Part shown: positions 13,311 to 25,082 of the stretch, one piece after another
How positions within the stretch are numbered: position 1 is the first letter of the stretch
Layout: each line of letters begins with the position of its first letter
DNA from: Anoplolepis gracilipes
Lineage: Eukaryota; Arthropoda; Insecta; Hymenoptera; Formicidae
Direction: 5' to 3'
Assembly (NCBI RefSeq): GCF_047496725.1
Contig: NC_132986.1
Span: forward strand, 8,764,031 to 8,828,030
Length of the DNA stretch: 64,000 nucleotides
Translations under genes and position numbers: made by a program
Notes under the pieces: model-generated
Told to the model about the DNA's origin: nothing
What the model saw: the letters and a program-made list of their open reading frames with translations, nothing else
The model's database searches: none

Positions 13311-14629
13311 TTGTCACATTACCTCTCGAACTACGGATGACAAGCGACGTACACGAAATAGGTTCTATTATTACATTAGCCATTAATTCACGTATTTAAT
13401 ATTTTTCACGTAATTAGTATTCTTCGCAGTAACAAGGTAAAATGATCGATGTTGTTTTCGAACTTTCAGTCATTAACAAAACATTGCGGATACAAATTGA
13501 GTCAACTATTATTGCGACGCGTTTAATAAGTTGTCGTTAACGCCGAATACTTGAATATTTATCAATGGCGTTTTATAATTTCGGCGCTTGTACATTGGTT
13601 ATCTATCGAAACACATGTTTAACATGACTCTTTCAAATTTAATGCTCCAGTTGATAAAACGATAGTATATTCTTGAATATTATATCGTACAAATATTTAT
13701 CTTTGATTTTAAACTTGTATATCTATTCGCTTGTATTATAATGAGAGATAGTAAAATTGTTATAAAATTTGCGTGCGTACACTTTTAGTTAACAACAATA
13801 AAGATAGCATTGTGTGAATTTAATCGTGCGATTTTCCCAAACAAATTGCAACTTCGTCTAACTGTGACTATCCTTCTGTCACAATATAAAATAAAGTGCG
13901 CCTCATGTGCAATTAACATCGGGAGTACTATGTAAAGTGCCGCGCGATCGTTGTATCTGTTAAATAGTGCAATCGTAATTAATTATGTTTTCGCGAGTGA
14001 ATGTGGTGTGAATGCTATAAAGGAGAAACAAAGAACAAACAAGAGAGGAAGAGAAGGCATCGAGCCATGAAACAGTTATAGAGTGAGCAATGTAAAATTT
14101 TGTTAATTTATTATTTGTTTTACTAATAAAATTGTCTGCTTATTTTCGTGGCTCCATTTTACATGACAATGTTAAATAATATGTGCATATAAAATATTTT
14201 TCATTTTATTTTAAAATATCTAAAGTACTTAAAGTACTAACAAAATGTTTATAATAATTAATATTTTTAAATAAATAAATAAATATATATGTATATAATA
14301 TTTCAATATATACTGTTTAAGATTTATAATTATTTAAATTCATTTATATAAGAGAAAATTATGTATTTTTATTTGGCATATATTTTATAAAACTTTATGT
14401 TTAAGAAATTTTTTCGAAATTTCTCTAATTCCTATTGTTAAATATTTATTCAAAAAGAGGTATAAATATTTAATTGTGCGCAATAATTAATTTTTAAAAT
14501 ATTAATTACTCTAGACATTGTTTTACATAATTTGAATATATTTGCATTTTACAGATCAACGTTGTATATATTCTACAACTCTGCTGTTGATCATCTCATA
14601 TTCCGGTAAGTGTTATTAAATTATTTTTT
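13311..14629 (-). repeat. Right arm of ~2.7 kb imperfect inverted repeat
   Basis: Reverse-complement partner of 11914-13200. Homology may extend weakly outward to about 14665 and, on the left side, to about 11870. The arm is AT-rich in its outer half, like the left arm. Divergence between the arms is clear, so this is not a very recent event or an assembly artefact of identical copies. Confidence 0.9.
14555..14605 (+). other. Exon-like core in right arm (51 nt, splice-flanked)
   Basis: Mirror copy of 11936-11983, on the plus strand: TTTTACAG acceptor, 51 nt, then GTAAGTG donor. The frame equivalent to INLVFF in the left arm hits TGA here, but another frame is open throughout. Positions 14554-14592 can fold: GATCAAC (14554-14560) with GTTGATC (14586-14592), and inner GTTGTA (14561-14566) with TACAAC (14574-14579). 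Confidence 0.35.
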
Positions 14630-15120
14630 ATCTCGAGAGAATGAAATATTATATTAGCTATATCAATACGTAAAAATTAATCGTCTATCTGTGAACTGCA
14701 AATTCTGGATTTATTCTTTGTAACAAAAAAGTAATAAAAATGAACATGCTAAAAATATTACACATTAGCTTCGTTTCTGAAAAACGCTTATAGCGAATAA
14801 ACAAAAAATAACATATTCAAATTTGATTTCTCGCGGTGGCAGTGATAGAAGAAATAAAAGATAAGTAAAATTTTTTCGCGATCTAAAGAAATCATCGTCC
14901 TTACGTAATCGCTATCTCGGATTTGGCGAGCGTTTCGAAGAACACCGCGTACACGCGCATTGCACGAGTTAGTATTCTCGGCGGAGTCGTGTATTATTCA
15001 AATTAGATTCCTCGGGTTGAGCGGCGTCGTAAGGTTTGATATAAAGCCCAAATAATTCTCCGTGAGGCGGTAGCGTGATGTAAGTACAAGCAGCGGCGTC
15101 AGGGGAATCCTCAAGTCCAC

Positions 15121-15145
15121 CAGCAGCAGCAGCAGCAGCAGCAGC
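15121..15145. repeat. (CAG)8 repeat
   Basis: Eight CAG triplets in noncoding sequence. No conserved frame runs through it, so it is not taken as a polyglutamine exon. Confidence 0.9.
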
Positions 15146-16332
15146 GCAGAGCGCGAGAAGGGCTCATATAACCAACGATATATATCAACATCAGCAACGG
15201 GCCGTCAACCGGGAAAAGTTCTCGCGGAAGATAGCAAGGTTGAGAGTCGAGTCGACTCTTGTCGCACTGGTGTAGCATCATATATATATACAATCTTTCG
15301 CACATTGATCTTGATTACTCGTCGGGTTAATAAAGACCTTTGAAATAAAGCGAGTCGCTCCGGGTATTTGTGTCGCTTTTACACTAAACCAACAGGGAGA
15401 TAAATCAAATAGCAGCTCACGTGTACGTGTTCATCATTTAAAAAAATATATAATAGAAAAAGTAAGAAATTATTACGTGAGCGATTTTTATTATAATGAC
15501 TCCGTGTTTTCGCAACTTTTTCCACGAAACTCGGCAATTAAAGGGTTAATGCGAATGTCGACATGGAAGCGACATGGTTCAACTCGATAAAAGCCGCGAA
15601 CTTTATTGAAACTTTCTAAATTTCTCGAAGACGGCACCCTCGTGGCAAAGTACGCGGTGAAAGCGGAGAAACGCGGAACATCTTACCCCTTGCGTTCGCA
15701 TAAACGCAATAATTCGGAGTGGCGGTTCACAGGGGTCGAGAAGAGGAAGGAGTTGCCGGGGTGGTTGGCATGCGCGTAAATGTAGTTATAAATAAATCTA
15801 GAGGCTCTTAATGTTTGCCGTGCTCCGCGGAAGCGGCGGTGGAGCGTAGCGAAGGAGAAATTCGGGGCAAAGAAGAGGCCAAGAGAGAAGGAGGAGCAGG
15901 AACGCGAAAGGAGAGAGGGGTGGACGCGCGCGCGATGAGGGCAAGGGCCCGGAAGGGTAGAAACCCTCGGGGTCGTGTATGCTACATAGAATCCTTCGCC
16001 TCGCTTCTAAACTACTACTCGCTAGAGTCTCAATTCGTCGCGAGATACTCGTACTTTCTCCCTTAATAACGTCAAAAATTCGACGGCTGTCGTCGGAAAT
16101 AAACACATCGCGAGATGGATGTTTCTCACTTCCTCTTTGGCGGTGCGAATTAATGACTATCGCGGATGTTAGGCGGGCAGGCTGAAATTAGCGGTCTTCG
16201 CCTTCTCTACGTGCATACAATTAAAAGAACACCCGTGTGCACGCTGCTCGTGCCCCCGTCCGTCCGATTGTCGGCCGAGTCTTTTAATTTCTTTTCCTGC
16301 GTGGCCGCCGACGATCTCGTTCGGATAAGAGC

Positions 16333-16361
16333 GCGAATGCACTGTATTACAGTGCATTCGC
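16333..16361. repeat. Short perfect palindrome (14-bp arms, 1-nt centre)
   Basis: GCGAATGCACTGTA at 16333-16346 is followed, after one base, by its exact reverse complement at 16348-16361. It could be a protein-binding palindrome or a tight hairpin. The loop is too short for a canonical microRNA precursor. Confidence 0.9.
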
Positions 16362-19300
16362 ACGGTAGGCAAAGAACTCGTTACTTCGCACGCTCTTGGA
16401 AATAACGTTGCGATCATTCCGTGAAGAACGTTGAAAAATGGGCAAAGGATGAGCGAATCTTCTCGGATAATGTATCGCCCGATGTAATGTATAGTCTAAC
16501 GAAAGCGCATATATATTTCCGTTTTTAAAGCGACATTGTTTCTTGACGTAATAGAAATTAATCGTGATCAAATTTTTCTTCTCCATTGTTAATGATTTTA
16601 TGGAAACTTCAAAATTATCAGTTTTTTAAATGGAAAAGAGAGAGAGAGAGAAAGAAAACTAAAGTCTAGATAAAAATGAGCTCTCAATTTGTCGTTAATT
16701 TCGCGGCCATTTGTCGCGATAAGTTTTCGCCGTCGTGGATTTCGCCTTTTCTCTCGGATATATCCGAAGGCATAACAAAGGGCGCCCTAGTGAAATGAGT
16801 CGCGAAATTGTTCCGGTGGAATTTATCAATTTTCTTTGAGGGATTCTAATTGTACTAATTTGTTGGCCCCGGGAGGGCACGCCACCGGCTTCGCGGATTC
16901 GCCGCCATCGAGGGGGAAAAGGATACGACGGAATCCGATCGTTTAATCTCCAAGATCGCTCTCTTTCCCGCCCCTCCGCCCTCCGGTAACGCGGGAGACG
17001 TTCGCCGGAGACGTATATACCCTACGTGTACGATATCCAAAGACGAACGAACGCATCTCTCCTCACCTTCAGCCTTCGGCGGAATGCTGATTCAGTCTAG
17101 CGTGAGTGAAATGGGTTGCTTGTTTCATCTCCCAAATCATCGATCTCCGATCTTCTCTCTTCGACGAGCCACCGCCGAATTTCCACTCGAAGGAAACTTC
17201 ACCCCGCGTTAAATGCAATCGGACGACTCGAGAAAAATGAATCGTATAATTAATTTCACCGCCTCTTTCTCTTGTTTAATTAATATCGATTGTCGAGGAT
17301 AAAAGAAAACGTGATATCTAACTTTAGATTTACATTGTTTTTCCGCTCTCTTTCTTCCTCTACAACTACAATATTGCGTATAGATCGTAATCGGGTCTTT
17401 TGACGCGGACATGACGTCGAGCATTCTCAGACCGCACATTCGTAGCTAGGCATTCAAAAACACGCGTGAGAGTGCGCGAATTAGATGTACCAGGATGCAT
17501 TCACAAGCCATATGTAATCTCGTGTTGTTTTTAATTGATGCGCTCTGCATTTCTGTGCCAGTGGCGAGGCCGTGCCTACTCCGCCTACATCGCGGATATT
17601 CATGTGGTAATGTTACGCGAATTTATCGCGTCTTATTATCTATACGGACTCACCAGCTCATGCTCGCTATCCGCTCCGTATCTGCCTCGTCTTACTCCCT
17701 CTTACGGTTCATCGATCTCCTTCTCGAGTTCCTACAAAGTCCTCCTTTGCTCTTTCCCGCGTTTAAATGTACCGTCTTTGTCTTTCTCTACTCCTTTTTT
17801 AAATTAATGTGATATAATATTATGTTATTTTAATTTTTTTTTCGTCGAGAAATTATTTACAATCTAATGTAAATACGAGTATGTCAGTGTTGTGTGAGCG
17901 TTTATATTACATCTTACAAATCTGTCTACTGATTTTTTCATCGAACGTATTATATATGATCGTCACTGCTTGTGCTCGTCGCAATCTTTCTCACTGTCGA
18001 GTTTTTCCTCTGCATAATAAGCGAATGGAAGACGAAGAAGAGGAAGAAAAAAATTCGCAGGAGTGCGACTCTGCGAGGTTGACGCGAGGCGAGATAAGTA
18101 GAACTCGGCCGTAATTAGCGTTACTTTTGCCAAGTTAATTACGAGGAGGATTCCGCCGGCGGCGAGATTCGGGAAGAGGGAAGAAGACACAGAGGAAAGA
18201 GACAGAGGGAAAGAAAAAAAAAAAAAGAGAGAAAGGACGAGAGGAGAAGGTCGGAGATGATCTTTGGGAAAGAAAGAACCCGCGGCCAACGAGGAAAAGA
18301 ATCGAGAGCTCGGGGCTGATATCAAAGCGAGGCAAACAATACAGCGAGATGCTGATGCGATTGTATTACGGCTAGTGGATCGGCGATCCATTGTCTCGTC
18401 ACGTTCTGCCCACTCGATTCCTTTATCTCGATCCCCAGAATACTCGTATCGTGTCATATCGAGTGAGCATCCATCGAAAGTAGCACGCTCTCTCGTTCGC
18501 GTTCACGGAGGGGTTCGTCGTAATACGAAATCTACCGGGATACGATAGAGTTACACGCATTCTCACGCATGCATCGTATCGGTCTAATATGAGGGCGAGA
18601 GAAAAATACGCTAAGGATATTCAATTACCGATCAATTGTCGCCTCCAGATAAGACAGAGCGCCAGATATTAGGCTGATAAGTGCATCGCTTCTCCGATTG
18701 ATCATATCTACACGATACTACGATTCCGTCTCTCGTGTTATAATGATAGGAAACAGACGCGTCACGATTCGAATCGCGAGTCGCGATTTATTCGGCGGTA
18801 TATAATTATATACGAGGAGCGTACTGTAATTATATGATAAATCCAAATGAGCGGCGGAGACGCGTGGCTGCGCGGCTAAAATAAATGAAACCGGCGTGAA
18901 AACGAAATTGGATACACACGATCCGGCTGGAACCGGAGTCGCCGGCGGAATTTATTTGTTTTTCATTCAAATGGCCTCATCTCGCATTTATGTATTCCGT
19001 GATATTGCACTTTTTAAACTCGCCTGCTTTCATCGCGCGCCCCGCTGGATATTAAGACCTCCGGCAGCGGTGTATTAGTCGTATAAATTTACTTCGAATG
19101 ACGTTGAATTCTCGTTCTCCGCAGCACGTTACGTACAACGCCCCTTGAACTATTTCTCTCCCTCTCTCTCTTTCTTTTTCTCTCCCTTTTGCTCCTTTTG
19201 CCACTTTGTGGCGTTTCTCAAGCATGCTGTATACTGTATAACGGCGATTTGTATTAATTATGGTCGCCTTGCGAAATACTCGAGGACGATTAATGACGCC

Positions 19301-19553
19301 GATGCATCGCGCGAGCGTATACAAATAAGCTGCTCGATTATTTACATAATTGGCCTCCTCTCGTGCGTCAGCAAATCTCCATTCGTCAATCTCGTCAGGA
19401 AAAAGCCGGCGGAAGAAAGTCGACTGAAAAGCGCGCGCTGTAACGCGCAACGCCAACGACATGACAGGTTTAAAAACACATCGATTTTATAACGACAACG
19501 AGCACCGCGCGAGAAATATGAAAGACTGAAAAAAAACGTATAAGTGGTAATAA

Positions 19554-19555
<2 letters not shown>

Positions 19556-19588
<33 letters not shown>

Positions 19589-19760
19589 GAGGAGAAGAAC
19601 GCTCGAATGAGTGGCGGCGCGAAAGGCCGGCGGACGGGTGTTGCGGAATAATTGGTCCGAAGTATTTTTTAATCGAAGCCGAAAAAATGTACACGGCGGC
19701 ACAGCAGTATAGAGCAGAAGCAGCGACTACGAAAAAAAAAAAAAAAAAAAAAAAAAAAAA
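19556..19760. repeat. Two poly-A tracts (19556-19585 and 19732-19760)
   Basis: Runs of about 30 and 29 A on the same strand, about 150 bp apart. They could mark nested retroposed tails, but no element body or target-site duplication was identified. Confidence 0.9.
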
Positions 19761-20478
19761 GCGAGAAACGCGCGGACGGATCGAGGGTGAAGGTGCAAGA
19801 GAATGGGCAGGCGAGCGAGCGGAAAGACGGGAGATGGAAAGAGAAAAATACAGAGAGGGAAAGAGAGAGAGAGAGAACGCGCGAAAAATTTCCCTACCGT
19901 TTAACTGTAGGCGTTGCTCGCGTTTTTAATCGACTCCCCGACGTACACTCTGAAATTCCTTCGGTTAATTACGTGGATTTCCAATGCATCCAGACCCCGT
20001 GGAATTTTTACGATTGCCTGACCGCCGCCCTTCGTACCTATACCAATGTATAGGTGGGATTTGTACGACTGAAATATTCCAGGGATTTAATTTTATAAAT
20101 GACCATCCTGTCCCTGCCGCGGGCTGACGATCCTTGCTCGATCGATCACCTCGGCTCTTTGCTATTTTCTGTCTTGTACGTTACGTACGAGACACGAAGG
20201 GTTGGCTCACGTTATGCAATGACTTTGGTTGGGAAAATAAAAATGTCATTAGTTTAACTGATTGAATTTTTTCGATTTTCTCATAGACAAGTTAATTATA
20301 GCATACATAAATTTGAGAAAATTATTCAATCCGAATAAATTTCAACATGAGCGAATCATGGGTCGGCGATAAATAAATCGCCGTCGAAAGCATATGAAAA
20401 ACTGACTGGAGGAATCTCAACGTTATAAATAATTCAACTCCTGTCCAGGACGAAATATCGTTTCCCTCGTACACTTCC

Positions 20479-20482
<4 letters not shown>

Positions 20483-20512
<30 letters not shown>
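20483..20512. repeat. (TC)n microsatellite
   Basis: About 30 bp of pure TC. Confidence 0.95.
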
Positions 20513-20515
<3 letters not shown>

Positions 20516-20726
20516 ACATTTTACGCGACGGTCAAAGGGGAACGTAATCTTTTCGCGAAAGGGTTTTCGCGAGAGCACCTGAGAACCAGGCAAAAGTCTT
20601 CTCCGACACCCCCTAAATACTTAATTCCATTCTCGGCTAATTGGACAGTTTTATTAAGGGATGCATATTTCAGATGGCGTTTTTATTATGTCTATTGGGA
20701 GTGAAGCGCGCTTTCTCGACGCAGAG

Positions 20727-20752
20727 AAAAAAAAAAAAAAAAAAAAAAAAAA
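20727..20752. repeat. Poly-A tract
   Basis: 26 A followed by purine-rich sequence. Confidence 0.9.
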
Positions 20753-22900
20753 CAGAAGAAGAGGAGAAAGGCAGAGGATCGCGCGGCGATGCTATGTATA
20801 GAAGGGTTGCCGTTAGGGGTTGCAGGAATTAGATTTTAACCCCTTGAAAAGTATTAGCACGCTCGAGAAAAGAGACCCCCCCGGAGAAAGAAAGAGAAAG
20901 TATAAGAGACAAGGAAGAGGGAGCGGGGGAGAGGGAAGGGTCGATGCAAACGCAGCCCTTTACTCCCGGCCATAGTCGCCCGCGGTATTGTCTCACAGAT
21001 TAAAGTAAAAGTGTAATTTTTCGAGAACGAAGACCGCTTTTATGCCTTATCTAAGCTCTTCTTCCTTTTCTTCCGGACATTATATACTATTACAGAAAAA
21101 AAACCCACAGCGATTTCATCTCTATAATTAGACGTTTCTTCAAAATTGTGTCTTGATTTTTTAAGGAATTCGAGAAAGATATTTCTAAAATTGTATAACT
21201 TTATAATAAATATAAATTTACTATTAGAAACGCAAAACATATGTATTATAAAATAAACAATTCTCTTGGTATAAAATTGCACTTACAAAATGAACTTTGG
21301 TCGTCTCGTTTCTAAGCAAATAAGAGAATCTTTCGGAAATCTGAGTACAGAAGATATCGAGGAGGGGAAGAGACGGGCTGGTTATACGCGCGTGGACGGC
21401 TCGTATAAATTTTAATAAGTCTCATTCGCCGACCCTTTGAGCCCGACGAAATGAACGAATTAAAAGTTTCTCTCGCTTTAGTGGTCTCGCGGTTGACATT
21501 TCGGTGCGCGGCATGATCTCGCGGAATTGCTCAACTTTCGCCGTTTCGAGAAAAAGTGAGCGCGCCGGCCCGCGGAAATTCGCCAAGAGCATTCTGAATT
21601 ACTCATGTACAACGCTGCCGGATTATCGAAGGGAAGAAGACCGAAAGGAAGACTGAACGCGCGTTCTATTAAAGTAATTTAAAGTCGTATCGCGCTTTTA
21701 CGTCTCCTACAAATCGAGGATAATTGAACCACGGTACATTAAAGATGAGATACTTGAAGACGAAATTAAAATTAAGTTTCAGCAGTAAACCCTTAGAAAT
21801 TGGAACTGTGTGTGATATCATCTTTAGATATATCTTGATATTCGTACGATATCTCTAGTTAATGCGAAATTAGATTCGCCGCGTTCCCGTATCTGAATAC
21901 GGTGTAAAGTAAATCGGCAAAGCGACCCTGGCACGTGTAACACTCCCTTGTTAACCCTTTTCCGTGGAGTGCATCGTCTTCTGCCCTCGCTTGCGAATCC
22001 GAGGAACCGAGTAAGATTTCAATTAAAACAACCCCCCGGCAAGGCGGGGATTAGCTGTACGAATCCGTTCCGCAACCCCCCGGCGCAGGCTCGGTTATGA
22101 CACGGCATAAATATCAATGTAAATTATCCCGGGAAGAGAAGCGTCGTACGCAAAGGAGAGATCGCCAAGACGCCACGGATGGCGGACTAACGGAGGCCTT
22201 TATGAACGCAATCATCGCGCGATTTTGCATTTATGAGGTTTAAATTGGTACCACCTACCGTCGCCGGTTCCGCTTGTTACTACCAACCCGTTCCCGATTT
22301 TCTATAATCGCACCGAGACTTGGATGTATATAGCGCCAAAGATGATATGAAATGAATAATCGAAAGAAAGAGAAAGAAAAAAATTATCACATTATAGGAT
22401 TAAATAGCAATTATAAACGTAAAGTCGGAAAAATGAAAGCGAAAAAAATGTATAATTAAATTTGCCAACATTTTTAATTTTTCTTCGCGTTTATTTGAGA
22501 TGATACTCTGAACGGAATATAAGATGAATTTTACTACAATAACGAAGATTGCGGAACACGTGCGATCGAAATATACCGGGCGTGCGTAGATACGTTTACT
22601 CTACTCGCGTTACATAGCGATACATTACAGGCGGCGCGTCAAATAATAATTTTCCCAACGGAGGCAGGGTAGAATCGCAACTGCGCTCGTTCGAGTCGAC
22701 GGAAAATCATACTACGAAATCATAATTAACGGAATTATGTCGGAGGTAACCCGATACGTTTTCGAGTGGAGGGATGGGGTCGCGAGTGAAGTAACAGTCG
22801 AGGGACGAGAGACGGCGAAGAGAGACGATGTTTTCCAGAGGGCTACATCTAAGAAGGAAGGGTTGTACTCGTCGAGAGACGCGCCCCCAGAGCGCGTACA

Positions 22901-22931
22901 CACGCTAGCACGCAAGCACGCACATACGCAA

Positions 22932-22966
<35 letters not shown>

Positions 22967-22973
22967 CGTACGC
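22901..22973. repeat. (CGCA)n microsatellite
   Basis: Imperfect at the left, pure ACGC tetranucleotides from about 22933 to 22968. The alternating purine-pyrimidine pattern is compatible with Z-form DNA. Confidence 0.9.
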
Positions 22974-24080
22974 ATTCGCGACGTAATGAACGTGAAATTA
23001 AACGACGCGCCTCCGCGCTCGCGCGAACCGGGGAGATTGCGTTTTGCTTTATTCAAGAGGTTTTAATTATACAATGCCTCGGCATCGGCGGCCGAATATC
23101 GCTCTCCACGCTCTGTTTCGAAACATCTCGAGAAGTCGAAACAGTCGCCCGTTAAAAATGCGTCACGTCACGGAGAAACGCGCGTTCTTTTAATGCCCAT
23201 CGTTAGCATTCCTCATGGTGAAAATAAAATCCGGTGCAAATCTACGAAGCGATGATAAGCGTTTAAACGAAGACCACCGTCACGCATTGTAAGAAAGAGA
23301 TTATAAAAATTACAACGTAATTTTATTACTCTCTCTCTATTGCGCGGGTATGAAAATTGCGATCAGAGGAAATTGGACGCGAATAGAAGTTGTAAAAACT
23401 CGGACATTGTTTCTAGAAATCAATTTATCTGACATCTGCTTTAACGCACGAGTAGGACTATAACTGGTTGCTCGATTTCTCGCTACAGCGTATTATTATT
23501 ATTGCAAACTTTCGTCTACGGCAAATGTTTTATTATGTATTACAAGGAAAAAAGAGAGAGAATTTCTTTCTACTTTTACATTACTTGTAACATAATTAGA
23601 GGAAGTGTCAGAGAGAGAAACGTAGAAAGTAGTTTTACATAAAAACTAAAATGCATACTTAGCATGTGCATATATCGCAAACATGTATAAAACATGAAGG
23701 GAAAATAAACGCTCACGTTTTATATTGAATTTTGTAACAGAGAGCGATAATAATGACGTATACGCCAAAATGCGTTTTGAAAGGAATCATCGGAGGAGAA
23801 GAGAAGCCCCGGTTGAAATCCGTATCCGCTCTCGTGAAGAGCCGAGTCGGGGCGTAGCGAGAGAAAACGCAGAGAGATGAGGAAGACGTAAGAAGAAGAA
23901 GAAAAAGAAGAAGGGGGTTAGGTTTCTGAACGGGAAAACGAAAGAAGGCCAAGAGGGCGTTAACTGAACTTTAATGGAGATCATAGATAAAACGTTCTGG
24001 CGGACGTTGAAAGAACTCTTTGACGGATTACGCCTAAATCGTATCTATCTCCTCTCCGCGTCTCCGCGCCGTCAAGAAAG

Positions 24081-24096
24081 AGGGAGAGAGAGACAT

Positions 24097-24153
<57 letters not shown>
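24081..24153. repeat. (AG)n microsatellite
   Basis: AG run, pure from about 24107 to 24151. Confidence 0.95.
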
Positions 24154-24154
<1 letters not shown>

Positions 24155-25019
24155 GTTGCTATTGTGTATACCTGAAGAACTCGCAACACGGCAGCGAGGG
24201 GTCGGCGGGTAGCTGAGGCTAAGTGTTATAATACCTGAAACCCGATGGACTTACGAGAGGGGAGGAGGTAGAAAAATCGACGAGAGCGCGAGGGGGAGGA
24301 GAGACTCGCTACTACCGTGCGAGAGAATATTCTTCGGAATAACCGACGCGGGATTCCAAGTCTCTAGTCTCCTTCCCTTTCCCCCTTTCCTTCTTGCCCT
24401 TGCTCCGGGCTGCCTTTTGTCGGTGGCGTTTGGATCGGTATCGTTGTCACGATCTGCCAGACCCGACTCCTGGATGCACAGCATCGCGTTGGTTGCGGCT
24501 GCGGCTGCAACTGCGGCTGCGCCGTGCAAACGTGCCTGATTTCACCGGAGATTCATACGGCGATTCCGGATAACGGAGTTGAAAATTTTATTACACCTGC
24601 GCGTGTGATAGCGCGATCAGGGGAGTAAGGAAAGGGGGAATCGTTAAAAGATCGCGCGCCGCGCTTCGTTTAGAGGCGGATTTAATCTCTCGTCTGTGTG
24701 CGAAGATTCCTTCTACCGACGTTTATTATGCGCAGATAGTTCGCGAATATTGTGCAAAGACCGGCCGTTTTATTATCCTTATCTCGGTGAAGAGCTATAA
24801 CCGCGTATTAAAGGCGCGCGTTGGTATTCGGGAAACTGGGTCAAGCGGATGGCTCAACCGCGGCAATCTTATATAGTTTTGTTAAATATTTATACATATT
24901 TTTTTTTTTATCCAACACACATTAAAATACAATCTTGAATAAAGCACACAAATCAACATTCAATATTAAATGCAGAAGGTCTAATATCTCGAAATAATTA
25001 ATATACAATTTTACTCAAC

Positions 25020-25082
25020 AGCTCGACGTTATTCACGTATATACAACGTATATACAACGTATATACGTGAATAACGTCGGCT
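25020..25082. repeat. Perfect 21-bp hairpin, extendable with one bulge
   Basis: Positions 25024-25044 are the exact reverse complement of 25059-25079, with a 14-nt loop (25045-25058) that repeats part of the arm (AACGTATATAC). After a one-base bulge (25023) AGC at 25020-25022 pairs with GCT at 25080-25082. Total length is about 63 nt, near that of a short pre-miRNA. A miniature element or expanded palindrome is equally possible. Confidence 0.9.

Larger units (their letters stand above)
14670..24080. other. Noncoding stretch, no gene recognised
   Basis: No credible exon. It contains the palindrome at 16333, poly-A pairs near 19.6 kb and TC/CGCA repeats. The 18.6-19.1 kb and 22.0-22.3 kb parts have few simple repeats and a balanced composition, the sort of texture conserved noncoding DNA has, but conservation cannot be judged from one sequence. 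Confidence 0.5.
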
